Made by a program: the position numbers and the translations under genes. A stretch of DNA of 16,313 bases from Hepatocystis sp. ex Piliocolobus tephrosceles (taxonomy: Eukaryota > Apicomplexa > Aconoidasida > Haemosporida > Plasmodiidae), in assembly GCA_902459845.2 (NCBI GenBank), contig CABPSV020000434.1, positions 1 to 16,313 of the forward strand, in the 5' to 3' direction. Below the pieces are notes generated by a model. The model saw only the letters and a program-made list of their open reading frames with translations, did not search any database and had not been told where the DNA came from. Each line of letters begins with the position of its first letter. Position 1 is the stretch's first letter. This document shows positions 1 through 7,424 of this stretch, piece by piece.

Positions 1-71
<71 letters not shown>

Positions 72-74
72 TTT
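1..74. repeat. (TTTA)n microsatellite
   Basis: An uninterrupted tetranucleotide array, about 18 copies, begins at the window edge and probably continues outside it. It lies just past the open frame of the leftmost minus-strand gene, so it is in that gene's 3' flank or in a further intron. No function is implied. Confidence 0.95.
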
Positions 75-93
75 GTGTTTATGGGCATGTGTA

Positions 94-726
94 TTAATGT
101 GTAAAACAAACAAAAATTTTACCAGGTATGTCAATAGGTCCCTGATTTTTTATTTGGCCGGAATTTACTGTTAAAGGCCATTCAAATTTCGTAATTTTTA
201 AAAATTTTTTGAACGCTGCAACATTAACATAATCGGTAGAAAATAAAAGTTCCCATTTTTTTTTTTTATTTTTATTTCCTTCTAGTTCTATAAATTTGTT
301 GTTATAAGAAATAACATGTCCTATCAATTCCTTATTCGATATACGTCCAAATATCTACAAGAGGTGGTATATAAATATGTTAATAATATGTACGTAAAAC
401 GGTATACAATCAAGCACAATCAAATATACATACATAAAATGTAAAAAAGGGTGTTAAAAAGCGCTTAACACCAAAATATGTAAACATATACAAAACAAAT
501 ACGAAAACACTGTTATCATGATAGTCACTATTTTTCTTTTTTTTGTTTCTTTTTTTTTGCTTCCTTTTTTTGTTTCTTTTTTTGTTTCTTTTTTTGTTTC
601 TTTTTTTGTTTCTTTTTTTTTCTGTTCCCATTTTTATACCTTTATTATGTCAAAGACCACAAACGTCCTGGGAATACAAATTTTACAACACTTTCTATTT
701 TTTACTTTTATATTATCTCTGTTATT
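94..726 (-). CDS. unidentified spliced gene, 3' exons only (partial)
   Basis: I do not recognise this protein. Two minus-strand exons are supported. The first is 640-726 (29 codons), preceded by the acceptor TTTTTTCAG (AG at 727-728) and ending in AAG before a GTATAA donor at 639. The second is 94-354, opened by a TAG acceptor (355-357) and closed by TAA at 94-96. Both junctions are phase 0, so the frame passes cleanly over a 285-base intron. The first exon holds a CCxxC cluster (KCCKICIPRT). The second reads IFGRISNKELIGHVISY and later has a Lys run. The composition is mixed and protein-like, unlike the surrounding low-complexity frames. Upstream exons are missing. A protein-like frame at about 900-985 (minus) could be one, but it joins in phase only if AACAG, five bases inside the exon given here, is used as acceptor. 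At the 3' end a CCTG|GTAAAA donor-like site at 121-123 could replace the last nine codons by another exon beyond the window. Confidence 0.5.
541..625. repeat. 12-bp T7GTTTC tandem array in an intron
   Basis: About six copies of a 12-bp unit (seven T, then GTTTC), some degenerate, lie inside the putative intron 355-639 of the leftmost gene. In the sense (minus) direction it is purine-rich, A7 alternating with GAAAC. The open frames across it, Lys/Arg/Asn or Phe/Leu repeats, follow from the unit being a multiple of three and are not genes. Confidence 0.85.
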
Positions 727-2288
727 CTGAAAAAAATTATGTTTATGATTTAACAAGTTCAAAGCATAGTTCTTATAGCTCAAAATGTTATGATTTGTTG
801 TTTTTTTTGTTTCAATTTGTTTTAGTATAAGGTATTTTATAATTATAAAAAAAAGCCATGAAGAATATAATTTTTTTAAAAACATTTCTGACTTTTTTTT
901 TTTTTTTCTTTCTTTTTTTACTTTTCAAACTTCTTGAACTTAAACAATTCAATAAATCGTGTATTTTCGATTGAATAACACTCTCTTTATTTTACATGTG
1001 GTCATATTAAAAAATAAAAAATAAAAAATAAAATGTAATATAACACTTATGTGATAGAACTAAGAATAAAATAGTTAAAGAGGGCAAAATGCTATAAACA
1101 AAATAAACATTATAACAAAAATATGATAAATTATGTGTACTACTAAAATAATAAAAAAAATAAAAAAAAAAATTATAACATGTGTTCCAAGGAAGGGATG
1201 GTGTTTTTTTCGTTCATCTTATTTTTTTATATTTTACATTTTTTATTTTACATTTTTTATTTTACATTTTTTATTTTACATTTTTTATTTTACCTTTTTT
1301 ATTTTACCTTTTTTTTATGCGCAAAAAGAGAAGACAATTTACAAGATTGTACAAAATATAATAAAAATATATGAAAGATTTGCTACCATTAAGCGAAAAA
1401 CTACTATACCAATGTTTACACTTAAACTGTAGTAAAAATATAAAATTTAAAAAAGCTGTAAAATTTATACATTTAAAAAAAAAAAAAAAAAAAAAAAACC
1501 ACCAAAAAGGTGTTTTTTAAAAAAAAAAAAAAAAAAACGTTTTCAAGTACCATTTATAATGTTTGTTGTAATAAAAAATAGATTTTTTTATAGCTGAGAT
1601 AACAATGTAAGTTATTTTATTTTTTCATTATTTTATTTTTTTATTATTTTATTTTATTCTATTTTACTTATTTATTTATATATTTATTTACTTATTTATT
1701 TCAAATAATAATTTTTTAAGTAAGGATATAGGGCTGTTAAACAACACCTCTCGTTCCTTACAAAAAGTTCAGAAAAAAAAAAAAAAAAAACAACCCCTGT
1801 TTACCAACTATAAATATAGCAATTTTATTTACTATGGTTTTATATTATAAAATTGTTATACATTTTTTATTATAATAATATAGCTATTTTTTTTTTTATT
1901 TTTCTATCAGTTTTCTATCAGTTTTCTACCAGTATATTAACTTTATTTTTTTTATCTAATTTCTTTAATTTGTTTATTTGATTTTTTTTTTTTTTTTTGT
2001 TATTATTTAATATTCATAGGTTTATGAAGTAACAATTTATATAAGCTTAACGTATTAAAAATTATTATATGTTTTCTATGTATATATGCATGTGTATATA
2101 AGTACAAATACATAAATAAGTAAAATAAAGGATTATGTAAAAAAAAAAAAAAAAAAGTAGTTATACCATACATGTGCATACATAATAGTAAGTACCCAAA
2201 AGAAAAAAAAAGTAAATAAGGTTAAAAACAGGAAAAAAAGAAAAAAAAAAAAAAAAAAAAAGGCAAAATGTACAAAGTGTACAAAATG

Positions 2289-2323
<35 letters not shown>

Positions 2324-2454
2324 TCCGTTTTATTTGTTCTATAAAAATAGTATATGATATATGTTTTATTTTGTCTTATCTCCCTTCTTTTATTATTACC
2401 TCCCTAATATCTCTTTTTTTTTTTTTTTTTTTGTTTTTTTCACCCTTTTAATAT
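727..2454. other. AT-rich spacer upstream of the left gene, downstream of eL34
   Basis: Apart from a possible further exon at about 900-985 (minus), I see no supportable gene here. The stretch holds a 14-bp T-rich array at 1223-1307, poly(A) runs near 1475-1498, 1517-1536 and 1774-1791, paired poly(A) and poly(T) tracts near 2233-2321, and poly(T) at 2413-2432. The slightly GC-richer patch at 1726-1770 has no coding signal on either strand. The 5' exons and promoter of the left gene and the 3' UTR and polyadenylation region of eL34 should fall here, but no element can be assigned. Confidence 0.6.
1223..1307. repeat. 14-bp ATTTTTTATTTTAC tandem array
   Basis: Five exact-length 14-bp units occupy 1238-1307. 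The last begins with C instead of A, and a degenerate unit lies upstream. Because 14 is not a multiple of three, the Phe-rich open frames over it are accidental. Confidence 0.9.
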
Positions 2455-3314
2455 TTACTTTGCCTTTTTCTTATTTGCAACACCTTTGGGTACTGTTTTT
2501 GCTGCTACTGGTTTTTTACCACTCTTTGGAGCAGTTTTATTCTTTGCATCTTTAGAAGGTGCCTTTTTTTTATTTTTACTAACTTTAGTTACTTTTTTTA
2601 CTTTTTTTTCTTGTTTTTTTTTTTCTTTTAAAACTTGTCTAACACATTTCTGTTCTTCAAATAAAAATGCTCGCATTATACGTTCCCTTATACATTTGGC
2701 GCATATTGAACCACCGTATGCTCTTGAAACAGTTCTGTGTTTTTTGTCTGCTCGTTGATTGTCTATTGGTCTCAAAGCTTTTACCTAATTAAAATAAAAA
2801 TAAAAAAAAATCATATAAATTTGAGTAACATACTTTTTATACATTTATAATTTTATACAAAATTGTGTCGATAAACGCATGAAATGTATATAATATATAT
2901 ATAAGCTAATTTTAAGTAATAATTGTCCTTTGTATTTTAAAAAAAAATTAAAGGGGACACAAATCAACATAATGGATAAAATAATGGATAAAATAATGGA
3001 TAAAATAATGGATAAAATAATGGATAATATAATGGGTAAAATAATGAGTAAAATAATGGATAAAATAATGGGTAAAATAATGAGTAAAATAATGGATAAA
3101 ATAATGGATAAAATAATGGATAAAATAATGGATAAAATAATGAATAAAATAATGAATAAAATAATGGATAAAAATTAAGAAATAGCAAAGAATAGAATTA
3201 TATGTACATAATTACATAAGTATATATATCTATATATTAATAAATGAAAAATATAAATTTTTTAATTTTGTTATTAACAAATTTATATGCTAAATAGTAA
3301 CTTATTAGTGGTGT

Positions 3315-3345
<31 letters not shown>

Positions 3346-3512
3346 CTGCTTACCCCTTGAATTTCATTTTTACAATCAGCACATTTTGGTTTAGCGGCTT
3401 TTTTTTTTACAACATGAATAGTCAACCTTCCTCCGGGTGTTCTGACGGGCCTTACTTTATTTGATTTTGTATTATAATGATTTTTTCTACGATAATGAAC
3501 TCTTTGTGCCAT
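2455..3512 (-). CDS. RPL34: 60S ribosomal protein eL34 (L34e), two exons
   Basis: This is a structural protein of the cytosolic large ribosomal subunit. The CDS joins exon 1 (3512-3354, 53 codons) to exon 2 (2784-2455, 109 codons plus TAA), giving 162 residues. Exon 1 starts [15 protein letters not shown] and contains the family's SNK...RTPGGRL segment. It ends after IQG at a GTAAGC donor (3353). Exon 2 opens after a TTAATTAG acceptor with VKALRP and carries the signature [13 protein letters not shown] and the helix [18 protein letters not shown]. Zinc-ribbon cysteines are C44, C47, C81 and C84, so the intron separates the two CxxC knuckles. The last 45 or so residues are a Lys/Ala/Pro tail that varies in the family. 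ATG at 3512 is chosen because the protein then begins with the conserved MAQRV; an in-frame ATG at 3536 adds eight non-conserved residues. The intron is 569 bases. Confidence 0.96.
2969..3172. repeat. 12-bp minisatellite in the eL34 intron, 17 units
   Basis: Seventeen consecutive 12-bp units with consensus ATAATGGATAAA on the plus strand vary mainly at positions 7 and 8 of the unit (GG, AG, GA). The array lies wholly inside the eL34 intron and makes up over a third of it. Antisense to the gene it keeps an open frame of the tetrapeptide IMDK and variants. The sense strand is TTTATCCATTAT. It is most simply an expanded slippage repeat. Confidence 0.95.
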
Positions 3513-3782
3513 TGTTTTAAAACGTGTATAAAACAAAAAAAAAAGTAAATTAAATTAAATAAATTAAATTAAACTAAATTAAATTAAATTAAGTAAATAT
3601 AAAAGTTAATATTAATGTATTCAATTTTTTTTTTCCAATAAATATATTTATATCACAATAACTACTGTTGTTTTAATTTTTTATTATATAAATAAATATC
3701 TTTAAAGTTTGCTTATAAAAAAGGAACAATTATGCCTTTTTTTTTTTCCTGCTAATTATTATTTCAAATTTTACAATATTTA

Positions 3783-3820
<38 letters not shown>

Positions 3821-4202
3821 TCAATACAGATATGTATATTATATATTTATGCCTTTTCTTTTTGTTTATATAAGAACAGTAATTAAATGATAATTTTATA
3901 AAATGAATATAAAAAAAAAAAATTTACATATATATATAAATACCAAAAATATACTACAAATGAATTATTTTACTACAATAATTTCTGCATACATCCTATT
4001 TACATATACATATACATATTTTTGCAATTGTTGTATATAAAAAAAAAAAAAAAAAAAAAAAAGTTAATTTAATCCGTTCATCAGTGTACACATAAATAAA
4101 TATATATATACATATCCCAACAAATGTACATATTTTTTTGAAATATTAAAAATAATGTATATTTGTTTTGTACATTTGTTTATATAAACTAAACAAGTAT
4201 TA

Positions 4203-4204
<2 letters not shown>

Positions 4205-4251
<47 letters not shown>
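4205..4251. repeat. poly(T) tract, 47 bases
   Basis: An uninterrupted run of T lies in the eL34 upstream region. Its exact length is likely to be unreliable in assembly and polymorphic between isolates. Confidence 0.9.
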
Positions 4252-4253
<2 letters not shown>

Positions 4254-4550
4254 TCACGTACATTATGTATAATATAGTAACGTATTTATAATATATACAT
4301 TTATTTATATAATATATGCAATATTTTGTTTATGTTGTTATAAAACGGTTAGGTATAAAAAAGTGCCTATAACACTATACATATAGAGGATCTTGTATAC
4401 ATTTTTTGAAATGCAAATTAAAACAACACAAAAAAAAAGATGCTTATATATTTTAACTTTTGTACATTCATTGATATTTTTATAAATTAAAAATTTTATT
4501 TTACTATTAAGGTAAAATATAAATACATATTATTTGCTCTTATATTTAAC

Positions 4551-4629
4551 TTCACTCCTATAACACTCCTTTAACATAACACTCCTTTAATATAATGGTA
4601 AAGCTTGGAAAGGCTGGGTTTAAAGGGGG
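4551..4629 (+). other. G-rich island with ACTCCT repeats
   Basis: The left half repeats a motif like TAACACTCCTTT three times, imperfectly. The right half, 4597-4629 on the plus strand, has five G tracts: GG, GG, GG, GGG, GGGGG. From 4607 the loops are 3, 2 and 6 bases, which satisfies a two-quartet G-quadruplex pattern. It stands out from the AT-rich surroundings, but I find no coding frame, tRNA fold or snRNA signature. It is about 1.1 kb upstream of the eL34 start, on the opposite strand sense. Confidence 0.5.
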
Positions 4630-5118
4630 TTGTTCCATATTTTTATAAAATAATTATATATATATATATATAATATTATTATCCATTGTAAGTTTATGTG
4701 AAAAACGAGTATAGTAAAATAAAGTCGTAAGATAATGCTCAACATAGCTTCTAATAAAATTTGGTTAACTGAACATTATTTTTTTTTTTTTTCTTGATAT
4801 TTAAAAAAAAAAAAAAAAAGAAAAAGAAGAAGAACAATATATGTAATAAAAAACGAATATACTAAATCATTAACAATATGACATGTTATATTTGATAATT
4901 TTAGGAATATATGTATATTATACATTTGTACATACTTGTATGCATATGTATTAACCTTTTTTCTTTTTTTTTTCATTTTTTTTTTTTTTTTCATTAGTCC
5001 TAAAGTTTAAGTTAAATTGTTTAACTTCTATTGAAATGTACAAAATACAAACATGTAGTTTATTTTTTTATTATTTTTAGGACATGTCGGTTTTAAGAGT
5101 ACATTTATACCAATTTGT

Positions 5119-5144
5119 ATATATATATATATATATATATATAT
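5119..5144. repeat. (TA)13 dinucleotide tract
   Basis: A simple TA repeat in the spacer between eL34 and the Lys-rich gene. Confidence 0.85.
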
Positions 5145-5257
5145 TTTTATTTGAGTAAAATGCAGCATAGATAAAAATTATGTTCATTTTGCTGCTTGTA
5201 TTTATAACGTTCATTAAATGTTAAAATAAAAAGAATTTCCCAGTTGCGTAAAAGTAT

Positions 5258-5259
<2 letters not shown>

Positions 5260-5323
<64 letters not shown>
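5260..5323. repeat. (AT)32 dinucleotide tract
   Basis: About 64 bases of uninterrupted AT dinucleotide. It is self-complementary and can extrude as a cruciform. It is followed by TGTGCATGTGCG, a locally GC-richer dozen bases. The Tyr-Ile frame over it is not a gene. Confidence 0.95.
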
Positions 5324-5326
<3 letters not shown>

Positions 5327-5827
5327 CATGTGCGTTAAAACATATTGTAATATATTTTTAAATTAGGTTGTAGTTTAAAATATACTAAAAAAAAATTAAG
5401 TTATAAAAAAAAAAAAAAAAGTTAAAAATTAGATTAATTAATTTTTTTTATTTCTTAAAAACAAGTAATATGAAATTATAAAAAAAATAAAAAAAAGACA
5501 ATTTAAACAAATTCATATATATGTATATATATACATATTTATCATTTGTAAACACAAAACTAGTTATATTTGAAAATATGAAGCTAAGACATTTGCATAT
5601 GTACATTTTTTTTTTTTTTATAATAGTTATAATAAAAGCTAAATTATATAAAATATGTGCGGGTAATTTTTGCTAATCTCCAAATCAATTTTTTATTTTA
5701 TTTTTTTATCATGTTATAGTCAACTAATAAAAAGCACATGTATATATGTATATATATATTATTAGCCCTAATCCTTCTTCAAATAAAAATAAAAAACTAA
5801 TAAACAAAACATATATAAATGATTAGT

Positions 5828-6580
5828 TCAAACGTATAAGTGTTTACCCTTTTTAGGCTGTATTTTTTTGGTTTCCTTTATTTTGGAGTTATAGTTTTTT
5901 GCAATACTCATATATTTTTGTAAGCCTTTAACAGCGAAATTGTATAACTCACTTTCGTGTTTTTCGTCATATTCTTGTAGAGTCATATGTTTAACAACAT
6001 CAATTGGAGTTTCATTAACTTTATCTTTTTTTTCTTCAATCTTTTTTTTTTTTTCTTTAATCTTTTTTTGTTTTTCTTCAATCCTATTTTTTTTGTTATT
6101 TATCTTTTTTTTTTTATCGGTTTTATTATTATGACTACTGTTGATACTGTTCTTACTATTTTTTTTTTTTTTTAATTTACTAACCATGAACAGGTTATCA
6201 TCATTGTATACTTCTTCTGATTCTGTATTATCTGTGTTTTCTACTTTTGAGTTGCTTATTTTCTTTTCTTTTCTTCCCTTTTTTTCTTTTTTTACTTTTT
6301 TTTTTTTTAATTTCTTATTTTTTTTTTTATCTCCTTTTTTTTTAGCTATTTTTTTAGCTACTTTTTTAGCTACTTTTTTAGCTACTTTTTTAGCTACTTT
6401 TTTAGCTTCTTCTGTTTTTTCATTTTTGCTATTATCGTTACTATTATCGTTGCTATTGTCGTTCTTATTATCGTTGTTATTGTCGTTCTTATTATCGTTG
6501 TTATTATCGTTGTTATTATCGTTGCTATTGTCGTTGCTCTTATTTATTTCCCCTTGTGTTTCGCCCTTTTCTTTATCCAT
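5828..6580 (-). CDS. Lys-rich hypothetical protein with KKVA repeats
   Basis: I do not recognise a family. From the ATG at 6580, which follows an unbroken A-run typical of Plasmodium starts, the product is 250 residues. Residues 15-51 are a Ser/Asn/Asp repeat (NDNS, NDNN, NDNK units). Residues 61-80 are five KKVA/KKIA units encoded by a 15-bp DNA repeat with AGCTAC on the plus strand. A nearly pure Lys stretch follows to about residue 117. An acidic patch (NTESEEVYNDDN) sits at about 117-130, and more Lys/Glu coiled-coil-like sequence runs to 187. Only the last 60 or so residues, beginning TPIDVVKHMTLQEYDEKH, look like an ordered, helical, conserved segment. The KKVA block resembles linker-histone or bacterial Hc-type tails, which suggests a nuclear or nucleolar nucleic-acid-binding role; this is inference. 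The frame stays open 30 codons further 5' (to 6670) with no ATG, so an upstream exon is possible. A GGGTAAAC donor-like site near 5847 leaves the C-terminus slightly uncertain. Confidence 0.7.
   Translation of the reverse strand: MDKEKGETQGEINKSNDNSNDNNNDNNNDNKNDNNNDNKNDNSNDNSNDNSKNEKTEEAKKVAKKVAKKVAKKVAKKIAKKKGDKKKNKKLKKKKVKKEKKGRKEKKISNSKVENTDNTESEEVYNDDNLFMVSKLKKKKNSKNSINSSHNNKTDKKKKINNKKNRIEEKQKKIKEKKKKIEEKKDKVNETPIDVVKHMTLQEYDEKHESELYNFAVKGLQKYMSIAKNYNSKIKETKKIQPKKGKHLYV
6353..6408. repeat. 15-bp coding repeat (KKVAK block)
   Basis: A 15-bp unit, TTTTTTAGCTACT-like on the plus strand, is repeated about four times within the Lys-rich gene and encodes the KKVA series. The neighbouring 6421-6540 block is a second, trinucleotide/12-bp repeat (ATTATCGTTGTT type) that encodes the Asn/Asp/Ser series. 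Confidence 0.8.
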
Positions 6581-6744
6581 TTTTTTTTTTGTTCTGCTTG
6601 TTTTATTAAAAAATCGTTTGTTTTTATTTTTGACTTTTTGCTCTTTATATAATTGGTAGTTAACGCTCAAACCATGTGTTACTTACAATTGTGAACTATT
6701 ATAAAATGTTAATAAAAAAAAAAAAAAAAAAAAAATAAAAATAA

Positions 6745-6783
<39 letters not shown>
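6745..6783. repeat. (AAT)13 trinucleotide microsatellite
   Basis: Thirteen AAT units lie in the upstream region of the Lys-rich gene. Translated on the minus strand they give poly-Tyr or poly-Ile, which is not taken as coding. Confidence 0.95.
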
Positions 6784-6789
<6 letters not shown>

Positions 6790-7330
6790 AAACCATGAAG
6801 GTGTATATGTAGTAAAAACAAACTGAAAAAAAATAAAGTATTGTTTTGGCCCTTTGCAATTTTTTTTTAATTTCTTTGTATATTATATTTTTTAAGAACA
6901 TATATATCTTACGCTTGTTTGTTCGTATATGTACATATATATATGTATATATATATTTTTTTTTATTTTTTTTTTTTTCACATAATTAAAAAAATCATAC
7001 ATTACAAAAATGAGCTGTTATAAGGGCGCTAGTAATATGTACTAACGTAAGCCATAATAAAAAAATATATATGTATATATGTATACATTTTATTTTTGCT
7101 TAATTTATGGACATATTTTAAAAACTTATATTTTAATAGCATTTTATTTATAGCATAAAATCGAGCATTTACATTTTAATATTATTTATTTATTTATTTT
7201 TTTTTTTTTTATTATCAGGAATAATATATATATGTATGTATATATATATATATATATTTTAGTATATTTAATGTATTGTTACAATGTAGTCAATTTATTT
7301 TAATTCGCTTTGTTCTTTCTTTTTTCTATA

Positions 7331-7332
<2 letters not shown>

Positions 7333-7381
<49 letters not shown>
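7333..7381. repeat. poly(T) tract, 49 bases
   Basis: An uninterrupted T run ends 43 bases beyond the USE1 stop codon, so the USE1 transcript's 3' UTR would begin with a long poly(A) stretch if transcription continues that far. Confidence 0.9.
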
Positions 7382-7382
<1 letters not shown>

Positions 7383-7424
7383 ATTTTTTTTTTTTACTTA
7401 TTGTCTTTACCTTTAGTAATAGCA

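Larger units (their letters stand above)
3513..5827. other. 2.3 kb spacer: eL34 upstream region and 3' flank of the next gene
   Basis: Both flanking genes are on the minus strand, so this region should contain the eL34 promoter and 5' UTR at its low end and the 3' UTR of the Lys-rich gene at its high end. Immediately 5' of eL34 (3543-3596) is a (TTAAA)n-like pentanucleotide stretch, probably in the 5' UTR. It also holds poly(A) at about 3783-3817 and 4040-4062, a 47-base T run (4205-4251), two (AT)n tracts and the G-rich island at 4551-4629. Short open frames here are translations of homopolymers or dinucleotide repeats. No gene or RNA is recognised. Confidence 0.6.
6581..7424. other. spacer between USE1 and the Lys-rich gene
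   Basis: Both neighbours are on the minus strand, so this is the promoter and 5' UTR of the Lys-rich gene and the 3' flank of USE1. It holds (AAT)13 at 6745-6783, a poly(A) run at about 6714-6735, several alternating TA/TG patches, and a 49-base T run at 7333-7381. A small GC-richer patch at 7010-7055 carries short frames on both strands, MSCYKGASNMY on plus and MAYVSTYY on minus. Neither has further support. Confidence 0.6.

Noticed and set aside
410..885. Lys/Arg/Asn-repeat and Phe-repeat frames on both strands
   Set aside because: They arise from the T7GTTTC array within a likely intron. Only 640-726 on the minus strand looks coding.
1133..1432. Plus-strand Phe-rich frame of 99 codons
   Set aside because: Most of it is a 14-bp T-rich array read through in changing frames. 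Composition and context are non-coding.
1485..1528. Short hairpin CACC-AAAAA-GGTG flanked by A- and T-runs
   Set aside because: The stem has only four GC-containing pairs plus A/T runs, which is expected by chance here. No adjacent gene needs a terminator of this type.
2930..3178. Plus-strand open frame of repeated IMDK tetrapeptides
   Set aside because: It is the antisense translation of a 12-bp minisatellite inside the eL34 intron. The frame is open only because the unit is a multiple of three without stops.
3513..3536. Eight-codon N-terminal extension of eL34 from an upstream ATG
   Set aside because: The family begins with the MAQRV-type sequence at 3512, and the upstream residues show no similarity.
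4597..4640. Possible tRNA or small structured RNA in the G-rich island
   Set aside because: There is no cloverleaf, no recognisable B-box (GGTTCGAATCC-like) and no snRNA signature. It was kept only as an unexplained G-rich element.
4776..4994. Minus-strand 72-codon frame starting with a Lys run
   Set aside because: It is bounded by poly(A)/poly(T), has AT-driven composition, no recognisable domain, and lies within the eL34 upstream spacer.
5147..5329. Minus-strand frame starting with a Tyr-Ile repeat
   Set aside because: Its first third is the (AT)32 tract and the rest is short and unremarkable.
6141..6659. Plus-strand Leu/Phe-rich frame of 172 codons that could suggest a membrane protein
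   Set aside because: It is the exact antisense shadow of the Lys/Asn-rich gene. Lys codons read backwards give Phe and Leu.
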